A stretch of 61,706 nucleotides of DNA from Pseudomonadota bacterium. Its GTDB lineage: Bacteria; Myxococcota_A; Polyangia; Polyangiales; Polyangiaceae. The stretch lies in the NCBI GenBank assembly GCA_023432025.1, contig JAEYVE010000210.1, positions 1 to 61,706 of the forward strand. The letters are read 5' to 3'. The notes under the pieces are model-generated. The model was given only the letters and a program-made list of their open reading frames with translations. It was not told the DNA's origin and did not search any database. This document shows positions 35,153 to 44,061 of this stretch, piece after piece. The number at the start of each line of letters is the position of its first letter. The stretch's first letter is position 1. Position numbers and translations under genes: made by a program.

Positions 35153-35366
35153 GCTGCCGACGTTATCGACCGGACCGCGCCGGCGGGAGGTGTCCGAAAC
35201 TTCGCCGGGGGCAGAAATGCCGCGCCTACATCGTCACCCAGGGTAGTGAAGCCTCAAAAACGCCGTTTGCTCCGGTCACACCAGAACACTTTCGCCGGGA
35301 CCGGCAACGGTCACCCTATACTGGTTGGACCCTGCGAGCGTTGATTGCTCACGAAGCGGAAGAGCC

Positions 35367-36188
35367 ATGCCTACCCTGAAGGACAAAACCCTCTTCATCA
35401 GCGGCGCGAGCCGCGGGATCGGTCTCGCCATTGCCGAACGCGCCGCCCGAGATGGCGCCAACGTGGCCGTGGTGGGCAAGACCGCAGCCCCGCACGACAA
35501 GCTGCCCGGCACCGTCTACAGCGCTTGCGAGGCGATCGAACGCGCGGGCGGGCGCGCGCTGCCGTGCATTTGCGACATTCGCTCCGAAGAACAAGTCGCA
35601 GAAGCGGTCGACAAGACCGCGAAGCACTTCGGGGGGATCGACGTTCTGGTCAACAACGCGAGCGCGATCTTCCTCGCGGACACCCCACGCACGCCGCTCA
35701 AGCGCTTCGACTTGATGCATCAGGTCAACACGCGGGGCACTTTCGTGTGCTCCCAAGCGTGCCTGCCGTGGCTCGAAAAGGCCGAGAACCCGCACATTCT
35801 CATGCTGTCTCCGCCGCTGTCACTCCAGCCGGAGTACTTCGCTCCGCACCTGGCCTACAGCTTGGCCAAGTTCGGAATGAGCCTGTGTGTCCTCGGGCTC
35901 GCCAAGGAGCTCGCCCCACGCGGCATCGCCGTCAACGCGCTCTGGCCGAAGACGGTGATCGCGACGTCCGCGATTCAAAACCTCTTGGGCGGCGACGCGG
36001 TCGCTTCACGCGGTCGCAAACCCAGCATCGTGGCGGACGCCGCGCACCACATTTTGACCCGTCCTTCGCGTGAGCACACCGGACAGTTCTTGATCGACGA
36101 GGACGTGCTGCGCGCGGCCGGAGTGCACGACTTGGAGCCGTACTCCGTCACACCGGGCGCGGAGCTGCTCCCCGATTTCTTCGTTTGA
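35367..36188 (+). CDS. SDR oxidoreductase, HSDL2-like
   Basis: A 273-residue short-chain dehydrogenase. NAD(P)-binding SGASRGIG is at 10-17. A feature of the HSDL2-like branch is the KTAAPHDKLPGTVYSAC segment after the cofactor motif. Other landmarks are DVLVNNASAI, a Ser in LMLSPPLS, YSLAK and VNALWPKTVIATSA. The ATG at 35367 has GGAAG 7 bases upstream. Probably oxidises or reduces a fatty-acyl or steroid-like substrate. The neighbouring secreted-protein genes start 68 bases downstream and are probably separate. Confidence 0.88.
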   Translation: MPTLKDKTLFISGASRGIGLAIAERAARDGANVAVVGKTAAPHDKLPGTVYSACEAIERAGGRALPCICDIRSEEQVAEAVDKTAKHFGGIDVLVNNASAIFLADTPRTPLKRFDLMHQVNTRGTFVCSQACLPWLEKAENPHILMLSPPLSLQPEYFAPHLAYSLAKFGMSLCVLGLAKELAPRGIAVNALWPKTVIATSAIQNLLGGDAVASRGRKPSIVADAAHHILTRPSREHTGQFLIDEDVLRAAGVHDLEPYSVTPGAELLPDFFV

Positions 36189-36255
36189 GCGGCTCGTTCG
36201 TTCATGATGGTCCCTCGATGTCTTCCCTCACAACCGCACCCGGAGGTGCTCTTTG

Positions 36256-37554
36256 ATGGTCCCGCGTCGCTCGCTGGTCCTTTTGTCCGGCCTCTTCTTC
36301 CTGGGAACGGCCCGAATTGCCGCTGCGCAAACTTGGGTTCCTCCAAGGACGACGCCGTCGCTGGTCGAGCTCGCCTCCGTCGATCGAACGGGCGAGCCGA
36401 ACTGGCTCTACGGCAGGGAGGACGTAGCGGGCGACGGCTTGGACGAGTTTGGGCCCGCCGAGCAAGCCATCGACGTTCGCACCACGTACCTGGTCGCCGC
36501 CGATAGTGACCTTTGGCTCCGCGCCTACGTGTCCGGCACCGGCGCGCCGGGCGAGGGCGTGCGCTTGTTCGTGTTCGTGGACAACGACCGTGACGACGAC
36601 ACCGGAGGCAGCGCCGTTGCTCCGGAAATCGACGAACGCTTCACGACCGATCCCACGATGGGCGGCTACGAGTACGTCGTGGGCCTCGGCGGCGACGAGA
36701 CCATCGAGGGCGTGTGGCGTTGGTCCGCAGCCAACGAGGAGTACGAGCCACTCTCGAACGACGACGTGGACGCCGTCGCCGAAGCCGGGGTGGATTTCGA
36801 TCCGTTGTGGATCAACGGCGGAGATCACGGTTACCTGCAGCTTCAAGCACCGCTCGCCACGCTGGGATTGGACGGAACGTGCAACGCGGACTTCTTCGTA
36901 CGCTCCGTGAGCGACGCAGAAGACTCGGGCGACGGTGATCTCGACGTCGGTCGCCGCGTGCGCTGCTTGGGTGGGAACGCTGGCGGAGGGCGGGTTCCGC
37001 CGGTGGCGATTCCGCCGGAAGAGTGCACGAGCGACAGCGAGTGCGCGGGCGGAGGGTTGTGCATCGACGGTGGGTGCTTCATCCCGCGGGGATGCCGCGC
37101 CGACTCGGACTGCGCCGACGACGAAGCATGCAGCAACCAGGGCTACTGCGTCTTCGACGAGAGCACCGTGACCTGTGACGACGACGCTGAATGCGGCGAC
37201 CTGGTCTGCGGCGCTGCGTCCGAATGCGTCGGCTGCGCTGACGACGACGAATGCGGCGGTGGTCGTCGTTGCGCCAGCACCGGCCGCTGCGTCGACGCAA
37301 GCGACGTCGCCACTGGCACGGGTGGCAGTAGCACGGGCGGCAGTGGCACGGGCGGCAGTGGTGCGGCGCCGTCTTCTGGCGGAACCGCGAGCGATCCAAC
37401 GAGCCTCGCAGAAGGGGAGAAGATCCAGGGCGGCGCGTTCACCTGCACCTTCGCACCGTCGCTCGGCCTTTCGTCGCTCGCTTGGACCGCTTGGCTCTTG
37501 CCCTGCGCGGCGTGGGCCGCTCGCCGCTCCCGTAGAAAGGGGGACCCGTCGTGA
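36256..37554 (+). CDS. secreted Cys-rich protein with MYXO-CTERM-like sorting tail
   Basis: 432 residues. A cleavable signal ends near AAAQ. A beta-rich domain (WLYGREDVAGDGLDEFG onward, residues 25-230) is followed by Cys-rich modules (CTSDSECAGGGLC, CRADSDCADDEACSNQGYC, CDDDAECGDLVC), then a TGGSSTGGSGTGG linker. The C-terminus has Cys, then a hydrophobic segment (SSLAWTAWLLPCAAWAA) and an RRSRRK cluster, a tripartite sorting signal akin to MYXO-CTERM. The stop overlaps the next start in GTGA, so it is translationally coupled to the OmpA protein. The start is ATG 36256, next to TTG 36253. Confidence 0.8.
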   Translation: MVPRRSLVLLSGLFFLGTARIAAAQTWVPPRTTPSLVELASVDRTGEPNWLYGREDVAGDGLDEFGPAEQAIDVRTTYLVAADSDLWLRAYVSGTGAPGEGVRLFVFVDNDRDDDTGGSAVAPEIDERFTTDPTMGGYEYVVGLGGDETIEGVWRWSAANEEYEPLSNDDVDAVAEAGVDFDPLWINGGDHGYLQLQAPLATLGLDGTCNADFFVRSVSDAEDSGDGDLDVGRRVRCLGGNAGGGRVPPVAIPPEECTSDSECAGGGLCIDGGCFIPRGCRADSDCADDEACSNQGYCVFDESTVTCDDDAECGDLVCGAASECVGCADDDECGGGRRCASTGRCVDASDVATGTGGSSTGGSGTGGSGAAPSSGGTASDPTSLAEGEKIQGGAFTCTFAPSLGLSSLAWTAWLLPCAAWAARRSRRKGDPS

Positions 37555-38987
37555 AGCGAGGTATGCTCACGCTGGTGACGCTCTCGGCCGCCGTCTGGCC
37601 CTCGCTCTCCGCGGCGCAGGTGGACTCCGAGCGCTTCAAGCCGGCGGTGACGCACGATGGCTGGGTGAACGCAGAAGGCTCCCAGGTTCGCGGCACGGAC
37701 GACCGCTGGGAGTTCGGCGCTTACCTGAACTACCAAACCAATCCACTCGTCGTCACAGACGAGTCCGACGAAATCACCCGAAGCCTCGTCGACGGCCGCG
37801 CGGGGTTCGATTTGGTGGCGTCCGCCACCTTGTTCGGACCGCTGGCGCTCGGCCTGTCGCTCCCGACGTACTTCGCCCAAACCGGCGATGCGGATCCTTC
37901 GTTCGCCGGCATCGGCGATTTGCGCATCGTGCCCAAGCTGCGTCTCTTGGATGGTCGCGACGTCTTCGGGCTCGCGGCAGCCGTGGAGGTGCGCGTGCCG
38001 ACCGCTACCGGAGACTTTTCCGGCGCGGAAGGCGTCACGCTGATCCCGAAGGTCATCGCCGATCACATGTTCAGGAGCGGCCTGCACCTGGGGTTCAACG
38101 GCGGGGTCGCCATTCGAAAGACGGAGACCCTCGGGAACCTCCAAGCAGGCTCGGAAATCGTCTACGCGGCGGCCATCGGTTACCGTATTGGCGGCATCCC
38201 CGGCTCCACCGAGTTCGGTCTCGAAGCCGTCGGTGCCGTGGGGCTCGAGCAAGCCGACGCCGAGGAAACGCCCCTCGAAGCGTTCGTGTTTTTGCGCCAC
38301 TTCTTCAACGAGGATTGGCAAGTCATCGGCGGTCCCGCGTTCGGCATCGTTCCCGGCTACGGCGTGCCCACCGCGCGCGCCTTCGTCGGCGTGCGTTTCA
38401 CGCCGACGAACCACGACCGCGACGGCGACGGCATCGGCGACTCACAGGACCAGTGCCCCGACGATCCGGAAGATCGCGACGGCGTGTCGGACTCGGACGG
38501 TTGCCCCGACGAAGATCCGGACAGCGACCGCGACGGCGTGTCCGACTACGACGACTTGTGCCCCAACGCGCCGGAAACCATCAACGGCATCGACGACGAG
38601 GACGGTTGCCCGGACACGGGCGACCCACGCGTCGTCTACGAAGAGGGCGAGTTTCAGGTGCTGGAGCCCGTGCGGTTCCGACACGGCTCGGCGGAGCTCG
38701 ACCCGAATTCCCACGGCCTCCTGAATCAGGTCGCGTTGATGATTCGCGCCAACCCGGATCTCGAGCGCATCCGCGTCGAGGGACACACCGACATGACGGG
38801 CTCGGACGAGGTCAACCAACGACTCAGCGAAGATCGCGCTCGATCGGTGCGTCGCTACCTCATCGACCGCGGCGTGGCCCCCAACCGACTCCGCGCGGTG
38901 GGCTACGGTGAGTCGCGGCCCGTGATGAAAGAAGAGACGCCCGAGGCCAACGCCAAAAACCGGCGCGTCGAGTTCCGCGTCGAGTAA
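37551..38987 (+). CDS. OmpA family outer-membrane protein with TSP3 calcium repeats
   Basis: 478 residues. Signal peptide to about 20 (MLTLVTLSAAVWPSLSAAQ), then a predicted beta-barrel of about 260 residues. Thrombospondin type 3-like repeats follow at about 290-357 (DRDGDGIGDSQDQCPDD, CPDEDPDSDRDGVSDYDD), which bind calcium. The last domain is OmpA-like (370-478): RVEGHTDMTGSDEVNQRLS and RAVGYGESRP, binding peptidoglycan. It is translationally coupled to the preceding gene. A role in envelope stability or gliding/surface contact is inferred. Confidence 0.9.
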   Translation: MKRGMLTLVTLSAAVWPSLSAAQVDSERFKPAVTHDGWVNAEGSQVRGTDDRWEFGAYLNYQTNPLVVTDESDEITRSLVDGRAGFDLVASATLFGPLALGLSLPTYFAQTGDADPSFAGIGDLRIVPKLRLLDGRDVFGLAAAVEVRVPTATGDFSGAEGVTLIPKVIADHMFRSGLHLGFNGGVAIRKTETLGNLQAGSEIVYAAAIGYRIGGIPGSTEFGLEAVGAVGLEQADAEETPLEAFVFLRHFFNEDWQVIGGPAFGIVPGYGVPTARAFVGVRFTPTNHDRDGDGIGDSQDQCPDDPEDRDGVSDSDGCPDEDPDSDRDGVSDYDDLCPNAPETINGIDDEDGCPDTGDPRVVYEEGEFQVLEPVRFRHGSAELDPNSHGLLNQVALMIRANPDLERIRVEGHTDMTGSDEVNQRLSEDRARSVRRYLIDRGVAPNRLRAVGYGESRPVMKEETPEANAKNRRVEFRVE

Positions 38988-39000
38988 GGAGCGCCCCGAA

Positions 39001-39029
39001 GGCTGCCCGCCGAACGCCGGCGGGCAGCC
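39001..39029. terminator. 12-bp perfect hairpin after the OmpA gene
   Basis: GGCTGCCCGCCG (39001-39012) pairs with CGGCGGGCAGCC (39018-39029) around AACGC, 14 bases after the OmpA stop and 50 before the DUF455 gene. No U-tract. Confidence 0.65.
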
Positions 39030-39080
39030 CCCGCGCGGGAGCGCGAGCGAGAGCTTGCGAGCCCCGACGCGCGTGACACG

Positions 39081-39935
39081 ATGGGCGCCCTCGTGACGTC
39101 CCCCGAGCTTCCCCTTTCGTCGCAGGCTGCTCCCTTCGATGACTCCGTGCCCGCGCCGGGTACGGTGGAGCACTGGGCGTACGCCTACGTCACTTCGCAG
39201 GACCTCGCGTACAAGGAGTGTCCCCCGCCAACGCCGGACGTGTGGGAACCTTCACCGCCCGCACGCGCTGTCCGCCCCGGCCGGCCGCCGGAGCTCCACG
39301 TCACCTTCGAGCGCCCTCGCCCGCTGAAGCTCGGCGCGATGAAGAACCCCGAGGCGCGCGCCCGCCTCTTGCACAAGTTCTGGCACCACGAGCTGCAAGC
39401 TGCCGAGCTCATGTGCTGGGCGCTCCTTCGTTTCAGCGACACGGAGCAAGAGTTTCGGCGCGGCCTGCTCCGAGTGTGCCGCGACGAGATCCGCCACATG
39501 AACCTGTACCGCGCCCACATCCGCGCGCTGGGCTTCGACGTGGGCCACTTTCCGGTGCGGGATTGGTTCTGGGAACGCGTCCCCACGTGCGAAACCCCCG
39601 TCGCGTTCGTCGCGCTCGTGGGCATGGGTCTCGAGGCCGCGAACCTCGAGCACACGCCACGCTTTGCGGCGTGGTTTCGCGCGGTCGGCGACGAACCGGG
39701 CGCGGCGCTGCAAGAGCAGGTGGGGCGCGAGGAGGTCGCGCACGTGCGCTTCGCCACACGCTGGTTCGGGCAGTGGACGGGAAGCGCGGATTTCGACGTT
39801 TGGACCAAGAGCCTCCCGCCGCCGCTCACCCCACTCCTTCTCCGCGGCAAAACCATCAATCGCTCCGCGCGACAAAAAGCCGGCATGAGCGACGAGTTCA
39901 TCGATCGCCTCGACGCGTGGCGCGTGGACCCTTGA
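39081..39935 (+). CDS. DUF455 ferritin-like protein
   Basis: 284 residues. The central part is a ferritin-like helical bundle: HKFWHHELQAAELMCWALLRF (landmark, 99-118), CRDEIRHMNLYRAH (133-146), LEAANLEH (184-191) and REEVAHVRFA (216-225). The pattern ExxH, EAxxLE and EExxH suggests a di-iron site. DUF455 has no known biochemical role. The N-terminal about 80 residues are Pro-rich. The downstream ATP-grasp gene starts after 16 bases, so the two probably form an operon of unknown purpose. Confidence 0.85.
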   Translation: MGALVTSPELPLSSQAAPFDDSVPAPGTVEHWAYAYVTSQDLAYKECPPPTPDVWEPSPPARAVRPGRPPELHVTFERPRPLKLGAMKNPEARARLLHKFWHHELQAAELMCWALLRFSDTEQEFRRGLLRVCRDEIRHMNLYRAHIRALGFDVGHFPVRDWFWERVPTCETPVAFVALVGMGLEAANLEHTPRFAAWFRAVGDEPGAALQEQVGREEVAHVRFATRWFGQWTGSADFDVWTKSLPPPLTPLLLRGKTINRSARQKAGMSDEFIDRLDAWRVDP

Positions 39936-39951
39936 GCAAAAGAGCGCAGCC

Positions 39952-40920
39952 ATGAGGCGAGTGTGGCTCCTCAACTTGGACGCCGAGCGGGAGCTCTCCG
40001 CTTCCCACGGCTACGAAACGCCGAAGCGTTTGCGCGAGCAAATTGCGCGAGAAACACCGCGGCTCCGCGCTCTTCTGTGTCCCCAGGAGCCCGTGTGGCC
40101 CGAAGGCGAAAGCGACGAGGTATCGAACGACCGGGACTCGTTCGTGCTCGTGCCGTGGTGCCCCACACCGAACGCGCTCCGCTTGGCACAACACGCCGGC
40201 CTTCGCGCAGCACGTGCGCCGTCCGTCGATGTGCTGCGTTTGGTCAATCACCGGCGCTTCGCCCTGGAGGTGGCTCCCCACGCGGAGCTCGCCCGCGCCT
40301 CCGCCCTCTTGCCGGAGCTGGCGCGCGCTTCGCTCGCGTTCGACGACGCTCGTCACTTCGTGGAGCCCGCCTCACCGCAGGCCGCTGATCTCGCGTGGCT
40401 CGAACGGCCCACGCTCGGCTCCGGCTTTCGTCTCAAGCGCAGCTACGGCTTCGCCGGAAAGGGCCAAAGGCGCATCGTAGCCGGGCTCACCGAAGACGAC
40501 CGGCGCTGGATCCGTGAGGCGCTCGCCCAGGGAGGTTTTTTCGTCGAGCCCGAGGTCACGTTGACACGCGAGCTCTCGGTGCACGGTTACGTCGACGAAA
40601 GGAGCGCTCTCTTCGGGCGGCCATGCGAGCTCGTGTGTGACCGCTTCGGAGCGCCGGTGTCGGTCGCGCGAGCCGAGCCTGCGAGCCTCGGGCCTCTCGC
40701 GGAGGCGCTGTCTTTGGCGGCGAGCGCGCTCGCCGAGGCGCTCCGGGCTCGCGGGTACTTCGGAGCGTTCGGCCTCGATACGCGCCTCTTCGACTCGGAG
40801 CTCGGCCCCGGAATCACGCTCTTGGGCGACGTGAACGCGCGCTTCACGTTGGGGTGGTCGATCGGGCTCGGCGCGGAGCGCGAGGCCGCGCTCGCTCGCC
40901 TCACCAGCGCTCACTCGTAG
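39952..40920 (+). CDS. ATP-grasp fold protein coupled to DUF455
   Basis: A 322-residue protein with ATP-grasp characteristics: FRLKRSYGFAGKGQRRI (lysine and glycine-rich loop, about 158-175), a FFVEPEVTLTRELSVHGYVD segment (about 198-217), and a final GDVNARFTLGW with the metal-binding D-x-N-x-R arrangement near 300. This is consistent with carboxylate-amine ligation. The N-terminal domain (MRRVWLLNLDAERE) is the usual pre-ATP domain. It is 16 bases downstream of the DUF455 gene; its end overlaps greB by 10 bases, tail to tail. Substrate is unknown. Confidence 0.78.
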   Translation: MRRVWLLNLDAERELSASHGYETPKRLREQIARETPRLRALLCPQEPVWPEGESDEVSNDRDSFVLVPWCPTPNALRLAQHAGLRAARAPSVDVLRLVNHRRFALEVAPHAELARASALLPELARASLAFDDARHFVEPASPQAADLAWLERPTLGSGFRLKRSYGFAGKGQRRIVAGLTEDDRRWIREALAQGGFFVEPEVTLTRELSVHGYVDERSALFGRPCELVCDRFGAPVSVARAEPASLGPLAEALSLAASALAEALRARGYFGAFGLDTRLFDSELGPGITLLGDVNARFTLGWSIGLGAEREAALARLTSAHS

Positions 40921-41384
40921 CGAATGGCCACGATTTCGAGCTCGATTTCTCCGGCCGGGCGCTGCACCGTGACGACGTCCCCCACCCGACGCTTCATGAG
41001 TGAACGGCCGAGCGGCGACTGATAGCTGAGCATGCCGCGACCGGGGTCGGATTCGTCGGGGCCCACCAACGTGTACGTTTTCTGCGCGCCCTCCTCGTCG
41101 ACGACGTCCACCGTTGCACCAAAGCGCACCTCGTCCCGCTTCACCTCGCCTTGCTTGACGATGACGGCCGCGTCCAAGCGCTTGGTGAGGAAGCGAATGC
41201 GACGATCAATCTCGCGCAGACGCTTCTTGCCGTAGATGTACTCCGCGTTTTCGGAGCGGTCGCCGAGCGCCGCCGCGTCCGAAACCTCTTGCACGGTCTT
41301 GGGGCGCTCGACGGACACCAGATGACGCAGCTCGTCCTGGAGTTTCTTGGCGCCTTCGGGGGTGAGGTAGTTCGGATCGGACAT
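40911..41384 (-). CDS. greB: transcript cleavage factor GreB
   Basis: 157 residues. The N-terminal coiled coil inserts into the RNA polymerase secondary channel; its tip acidic residues are in AALGDRSENAEYIYGKKRLREIDRR (landmark about 44-68). The ENAEYIYGKKRLREIDRR form is characteristic of GreB rather than GreA. The C-terminal FKBP-like domain ends EIELEIVAIRYE. The start is ATG 41384 (MSDPNYLTPEG). It is divergent from the GpsA-like gene and convergent with the ATP-grasp gene, overlapping 10 bases. Confidence 0.93.
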   Translation of the reverse strand: MSDPNYLTPEGAKKLQDELRHLVSVERPKTVQEVSDAAALGDRSENAEYIYGKKRLREIDRRIRFLTKRLDAAVIVKQGEVKRDEVRFGATVDVVDEEGAQKTYTLVGPDESDPGRGMLSYQSPLGRSLMKRRVGDVVTVQRPAGEIELEIVAIRYE

Positions 41385-41404
41385 CGCTCTCCGGCTCTCA
41401 TACA

Positions 41405-42505
41405 ATGGCCAGGAAAGGACACAACGGCTTCATGGCAGTCGTCACTCTCCTCGGCGCCGGCATGATGGGAAGCGCCATCTGCGTGCCACTCGTCGATCGC
41501 GGGCACGAAGTGCGCCTCGTGGGCACGCACCTCGATGCCGCGATCATCGATAGTCTGGAACGCACCGGCTCGCACCCGACGCTCGCGCTCGCGCTTCCGC
41601 GGGAGATCCGCCCCTTTCCGTTCGAGCGACTGCCCGAAGCGCTCGCGGGCGCGGACGTCGTGGGCTTGGGCGTCAGCTCCGCCGGCGTGCGCTGGGCGGC
41701 CCGCGCGCTCGCGCCGCACTTGCCCCGCCTGCTCGCCGCCCACCCGAGCTTGCCCGTCTTTTCCATCGCCAAGGGGCTCGAGCACGGTGAAGGCGGCGTC
41801 GAAATTCTGCCGGACGTCTTCTCCGCCGAGTTGCCACAGGAGCTCGGCCCTCGCCTTCACCCCGTGGCCGTGGCCGGTCCTTGCATCGCCGGCGAGCTCG
41901 CGCGTCGCGTGGAAACCGCCGTCGTCCTCACGAGCCGCGATCCAAGCCAGAGTCGACGCTGCGCAGCGCTGCTCCGGACCGACTACTATTATCCGTTCGT
42001 CGACGACGACGTGGTGGGCGTCGAAGTGTGCGCCGCCTTGAAGAACGCCTACGCCATGGGGATCGCGTTCGCCGCGGGAGCGCACGAAGCAGCAGGCGGA
42101 AAGCCGGGGAGCGTCGCGCGCCACAACTACGAGTCCGCCGTCTTCGCGCAGAGCGTCTTCGAAATGCGACGCATCGTCACGCTCTCGGGCGGAAGCTCCG
42201 AAAGCGCCGTGTGGCTGCCCGGCGTCGGCGACTTGGACGTGACGACCAACGGCGGACGCACCGGCCGCTTCGGGGCCCATCTGGGCCGCGGCTTGGGGCG
42301 ACAAAAGGCGATCGAGGCCATGGCAGGCGCCACGCTCGAGTGCTTGGAAATCCTGCGGACGATGCGGGGCGCGCTCGCGCGCTGGCGCGCGGAGGGGCTC
42401 CTCGGCGCCCACGAGCTGCCGCTGCTCGAGCACATGGCCGAAGTCGCGCTGGACGACGTGGCCGCCGACATGCCCTTCGAGCGGTTCTTCGGGGGCCTCG
42501 GGTGA
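41405..42505 (+). CDS. GpsA-like NAD(P)-dependent glycerol-3-phosphate dehydrogenase
   Basis: 366 residues from ATG 41405, or 357 from ATG 41432 (MAVVTLLGAGMMG), which brings the dinucleotide motif closer to the usual N-terminal position. Rossmann motif GAGMMGSA, then AVAGPCIAGELARRVETAVVL, VEVCAALKNAYAMGIAFAAG with the catalytic Lys, and PGVGDLDVTTNGGRTGRFG match GpsA, but each segment differs from housekeeping GpsA (GPCI for GPSF; VCAALKN for LGGALKN). The stop overlaps the FGGY kinase start in GTGA. A phosphorylated polyol other than glycerol 3-phosphate is a possible substrate. Confidence 0.83.
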   Translation: MARKGHNGFMAVVTLLGAGMMGSAICVPLVDRGHEVRLVGTHLDAAIIDSLERTGSHPTLALALPREIRPFPFERLPEALAGADVVGLGVSSAGVRWAARALAPHLPRLLAAHPSLPVFSIAKGLEHGEGGVEILPDVFSAELPQELGPRLHPVAVAGPCIAGELARRVETAVVLTSRDPSQSRRCAALLRTDYYYPFVDDDVVGVEVCAALKNAYAMGIAFAAGAHEAAGGKPGSVARHNYESAVFAQSVFEMRRIVTLSGGSSESAVWLPGVGDLDVTTNGGRTGRFGAHLGRGLGRQKAIEAMAGATLECLEILRTMRGALARWRAEGLLGAHELPLLEHMAEVALDDVAADMPFERFFGGLG

Positions 42506-44028
42506 CGACGCCCCTTTTTTTGGCCGTGGACGCGAGCACGACCGCGGTCAAAGCCCTGGTGTTCGACCCGCATGGGCACGCGCTGGCCGAGGGACGCTGC
42601 GCGCTCACTCTCCAAACCCCGCTGCCAGACGCGTACGAGCAGGACGCCCGCTCGTGGTGGAACGGCACGCTCGAGGCACTGACGAACGCGGTCGTGGCCC
42701 TCTCCGCCGATGACCGCGCACGCATCGTGGCGCTCACGGTCACGCACCAGCGAGAAACCGTGGTCGTCACCGACCCCGAGGGCACCCCGCTCGACAACGC
42801 TCTCGTGTGGATGGATCAACGCTCTCGCGACGAAGTGAAGCGCGCCGCGCTGCTCGTGGGCGAAGAGCGGCTCCATGCCATCTCCGGCAAGCCACCGTGC
42901 ACGACGCCGTCGCTCTACAAATTGATGGAGCTTTTCTCGCGCCGCCCCGAGCTCCGGCAGGGCCACGTCGCGGACGTCCACGCGTTCCTCGCGCGCCACT
43001 TGGTCGGCCGCTCGGTCACGTCGCTGGCCTCGGCAGATCCGACCGGTTTGGTGGACCTGGAGCGCGCCGAATGGAGCGAGCCCCTCTGCGCGCTTCTCGG
43101 CGTGACGACCGATCGTTTGCCGGAGCTCGTCGCCGTCGGCGCGCCGCTCGGTCTGCTCTCGGACGAGGTCTCGACGCACGTGAACCTGCCGAAGGGCATT
43201 CGTGTGTACGCCGGCTCGGGGGACGGTCAAGCTGCGGCGCTCGGCGCTGGGCTCCTAGCGCCGGGACGCGCGTACCTGAACCTGGGAACCGCCGTGGTCG
43301 CGGGCACCGTCACACCTCGCTACCAGGTCGACCGGGCGTTCCGCACCTTGTTCGCCGCGCATCCGGGTCACTTCTGCCTGGAGTCGGACTTGAAGGGGGG
43401 CACCTTCTCGGTGACCTGGCTGACCGAGCGCCTTCTGGGCCTCACTGGCAAGGAGGCTTTGCGCGAGCTCGAACGAGGCGCCGCGGCGCTCCCCCCCGGA
43501 AGCGACGGCCTCGTGTTCTTGCCTTACCTGTGCGGCGTGATGAACCCTCACTGGGACGACGACGCCACGGGGCTTCTGCTGGGCCTCCACGGCGGGCACG
43601 GGGAGGGCCACGTGCATCGCGCGGTGCTCGAAGGCATCGCGCTCGAGCAGCGCGCCTGCCTCGACGCCATGCAAGCGGCGAGCGGCGAGCCCGTTCGAGA
43701 AATCGTGCTCATGGGGGGCGGCTCCAAGAGCGACCTGTGGTGCCGAATCTTGGCGGACGTGTTGGGTATCCCGCTCGTGCGCACGGAGAGCTCGGAGGCC
43801 ACGGCGCTCGGCGCGGCCATGATTTCCGCCGTAGCGCACGGCTTCTACGGGAGCTACGCGGAGGCAGCGCAGGCGATGACCCAGCGCGGCGAGAGGTTCA
43901 CCCCTGGAGAGCATCGGGCTTTCTACGACGCGCTCTACCACGAAGTGTACCAAGGACTGTTCGTCGACGTGCGGGAGCGCATGGCGCGACTCGGCGCGCT
44001 GCGCCGAGCCGCGCCATGCGCTCCGTGA
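42502..44028 (+). CDS. FGGY family carbohydrate/polyol kinase
   Basis: A 508-residue kinase of the xylulokinase/glycerol kinase fold. ATP- and sugar-binding motifs: LAVDASTTAVKALVFD at the start, TVTHQRETVVV and VWMDQRS (sugar-binding), GSGDGQAAALGAG with the catalytic Asp (about 240), and LMGGGSKSDLWCRILADVLG near 405. GTG start at 42502 overlaps the preceding stop by four bases, so the GpsA-like enzyme and this kinase are translationally coupled. Substrate is not determined; the pair resembles a kinase-dehydrogenase path for a polyol or ketose. Confidence 0.88.
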   Translation: MTTPLFLAVDASTTAVKALVFDPHGHALAEGRCALTLQTPLPDAYEQDARSWWNGTLEALTNAVVALSADDRARIVALTVTHQRETVVVTDPEGTPLDNALVWMDQRSRDEVKRAALLVGEERLHAISGKPPCTTPSLYKLMELFSRRPELRQGHVADVHAFLARHLVGRSVTSLASADPTGLVDLERAEWSEPLCALLGVTTDRLPELVAVGAPLGLLSDEVSTHVNLPKGIRVYAGSGDGQAAALGAGLLAPGRAYLNLGTAVVAGTVTPRYQVDRAFRTLFAAHPGHFCLESDLKGGTFSVTWLTERLLGLTGKEALRELERGAAALPPGSDGLVFLPYLCGVMNPHWDDDATGLLLGLHGGHGEGHVHRAVLEGIALEQRACLDAMQAASGEPVREIVLMGGGSKSDLWCRILADVLGIPLVRTESSEATALGAAMISAVAHGFYGSYAEAAQAMTQRGERFTPGEHRAFYDALYHEVYQGLFVDVRERMARLGALRRAAPCAP

Positions 44029-44061
44029 CCTCCTAGCGCCTTGGAGGGGCGCCCCGAGGGC

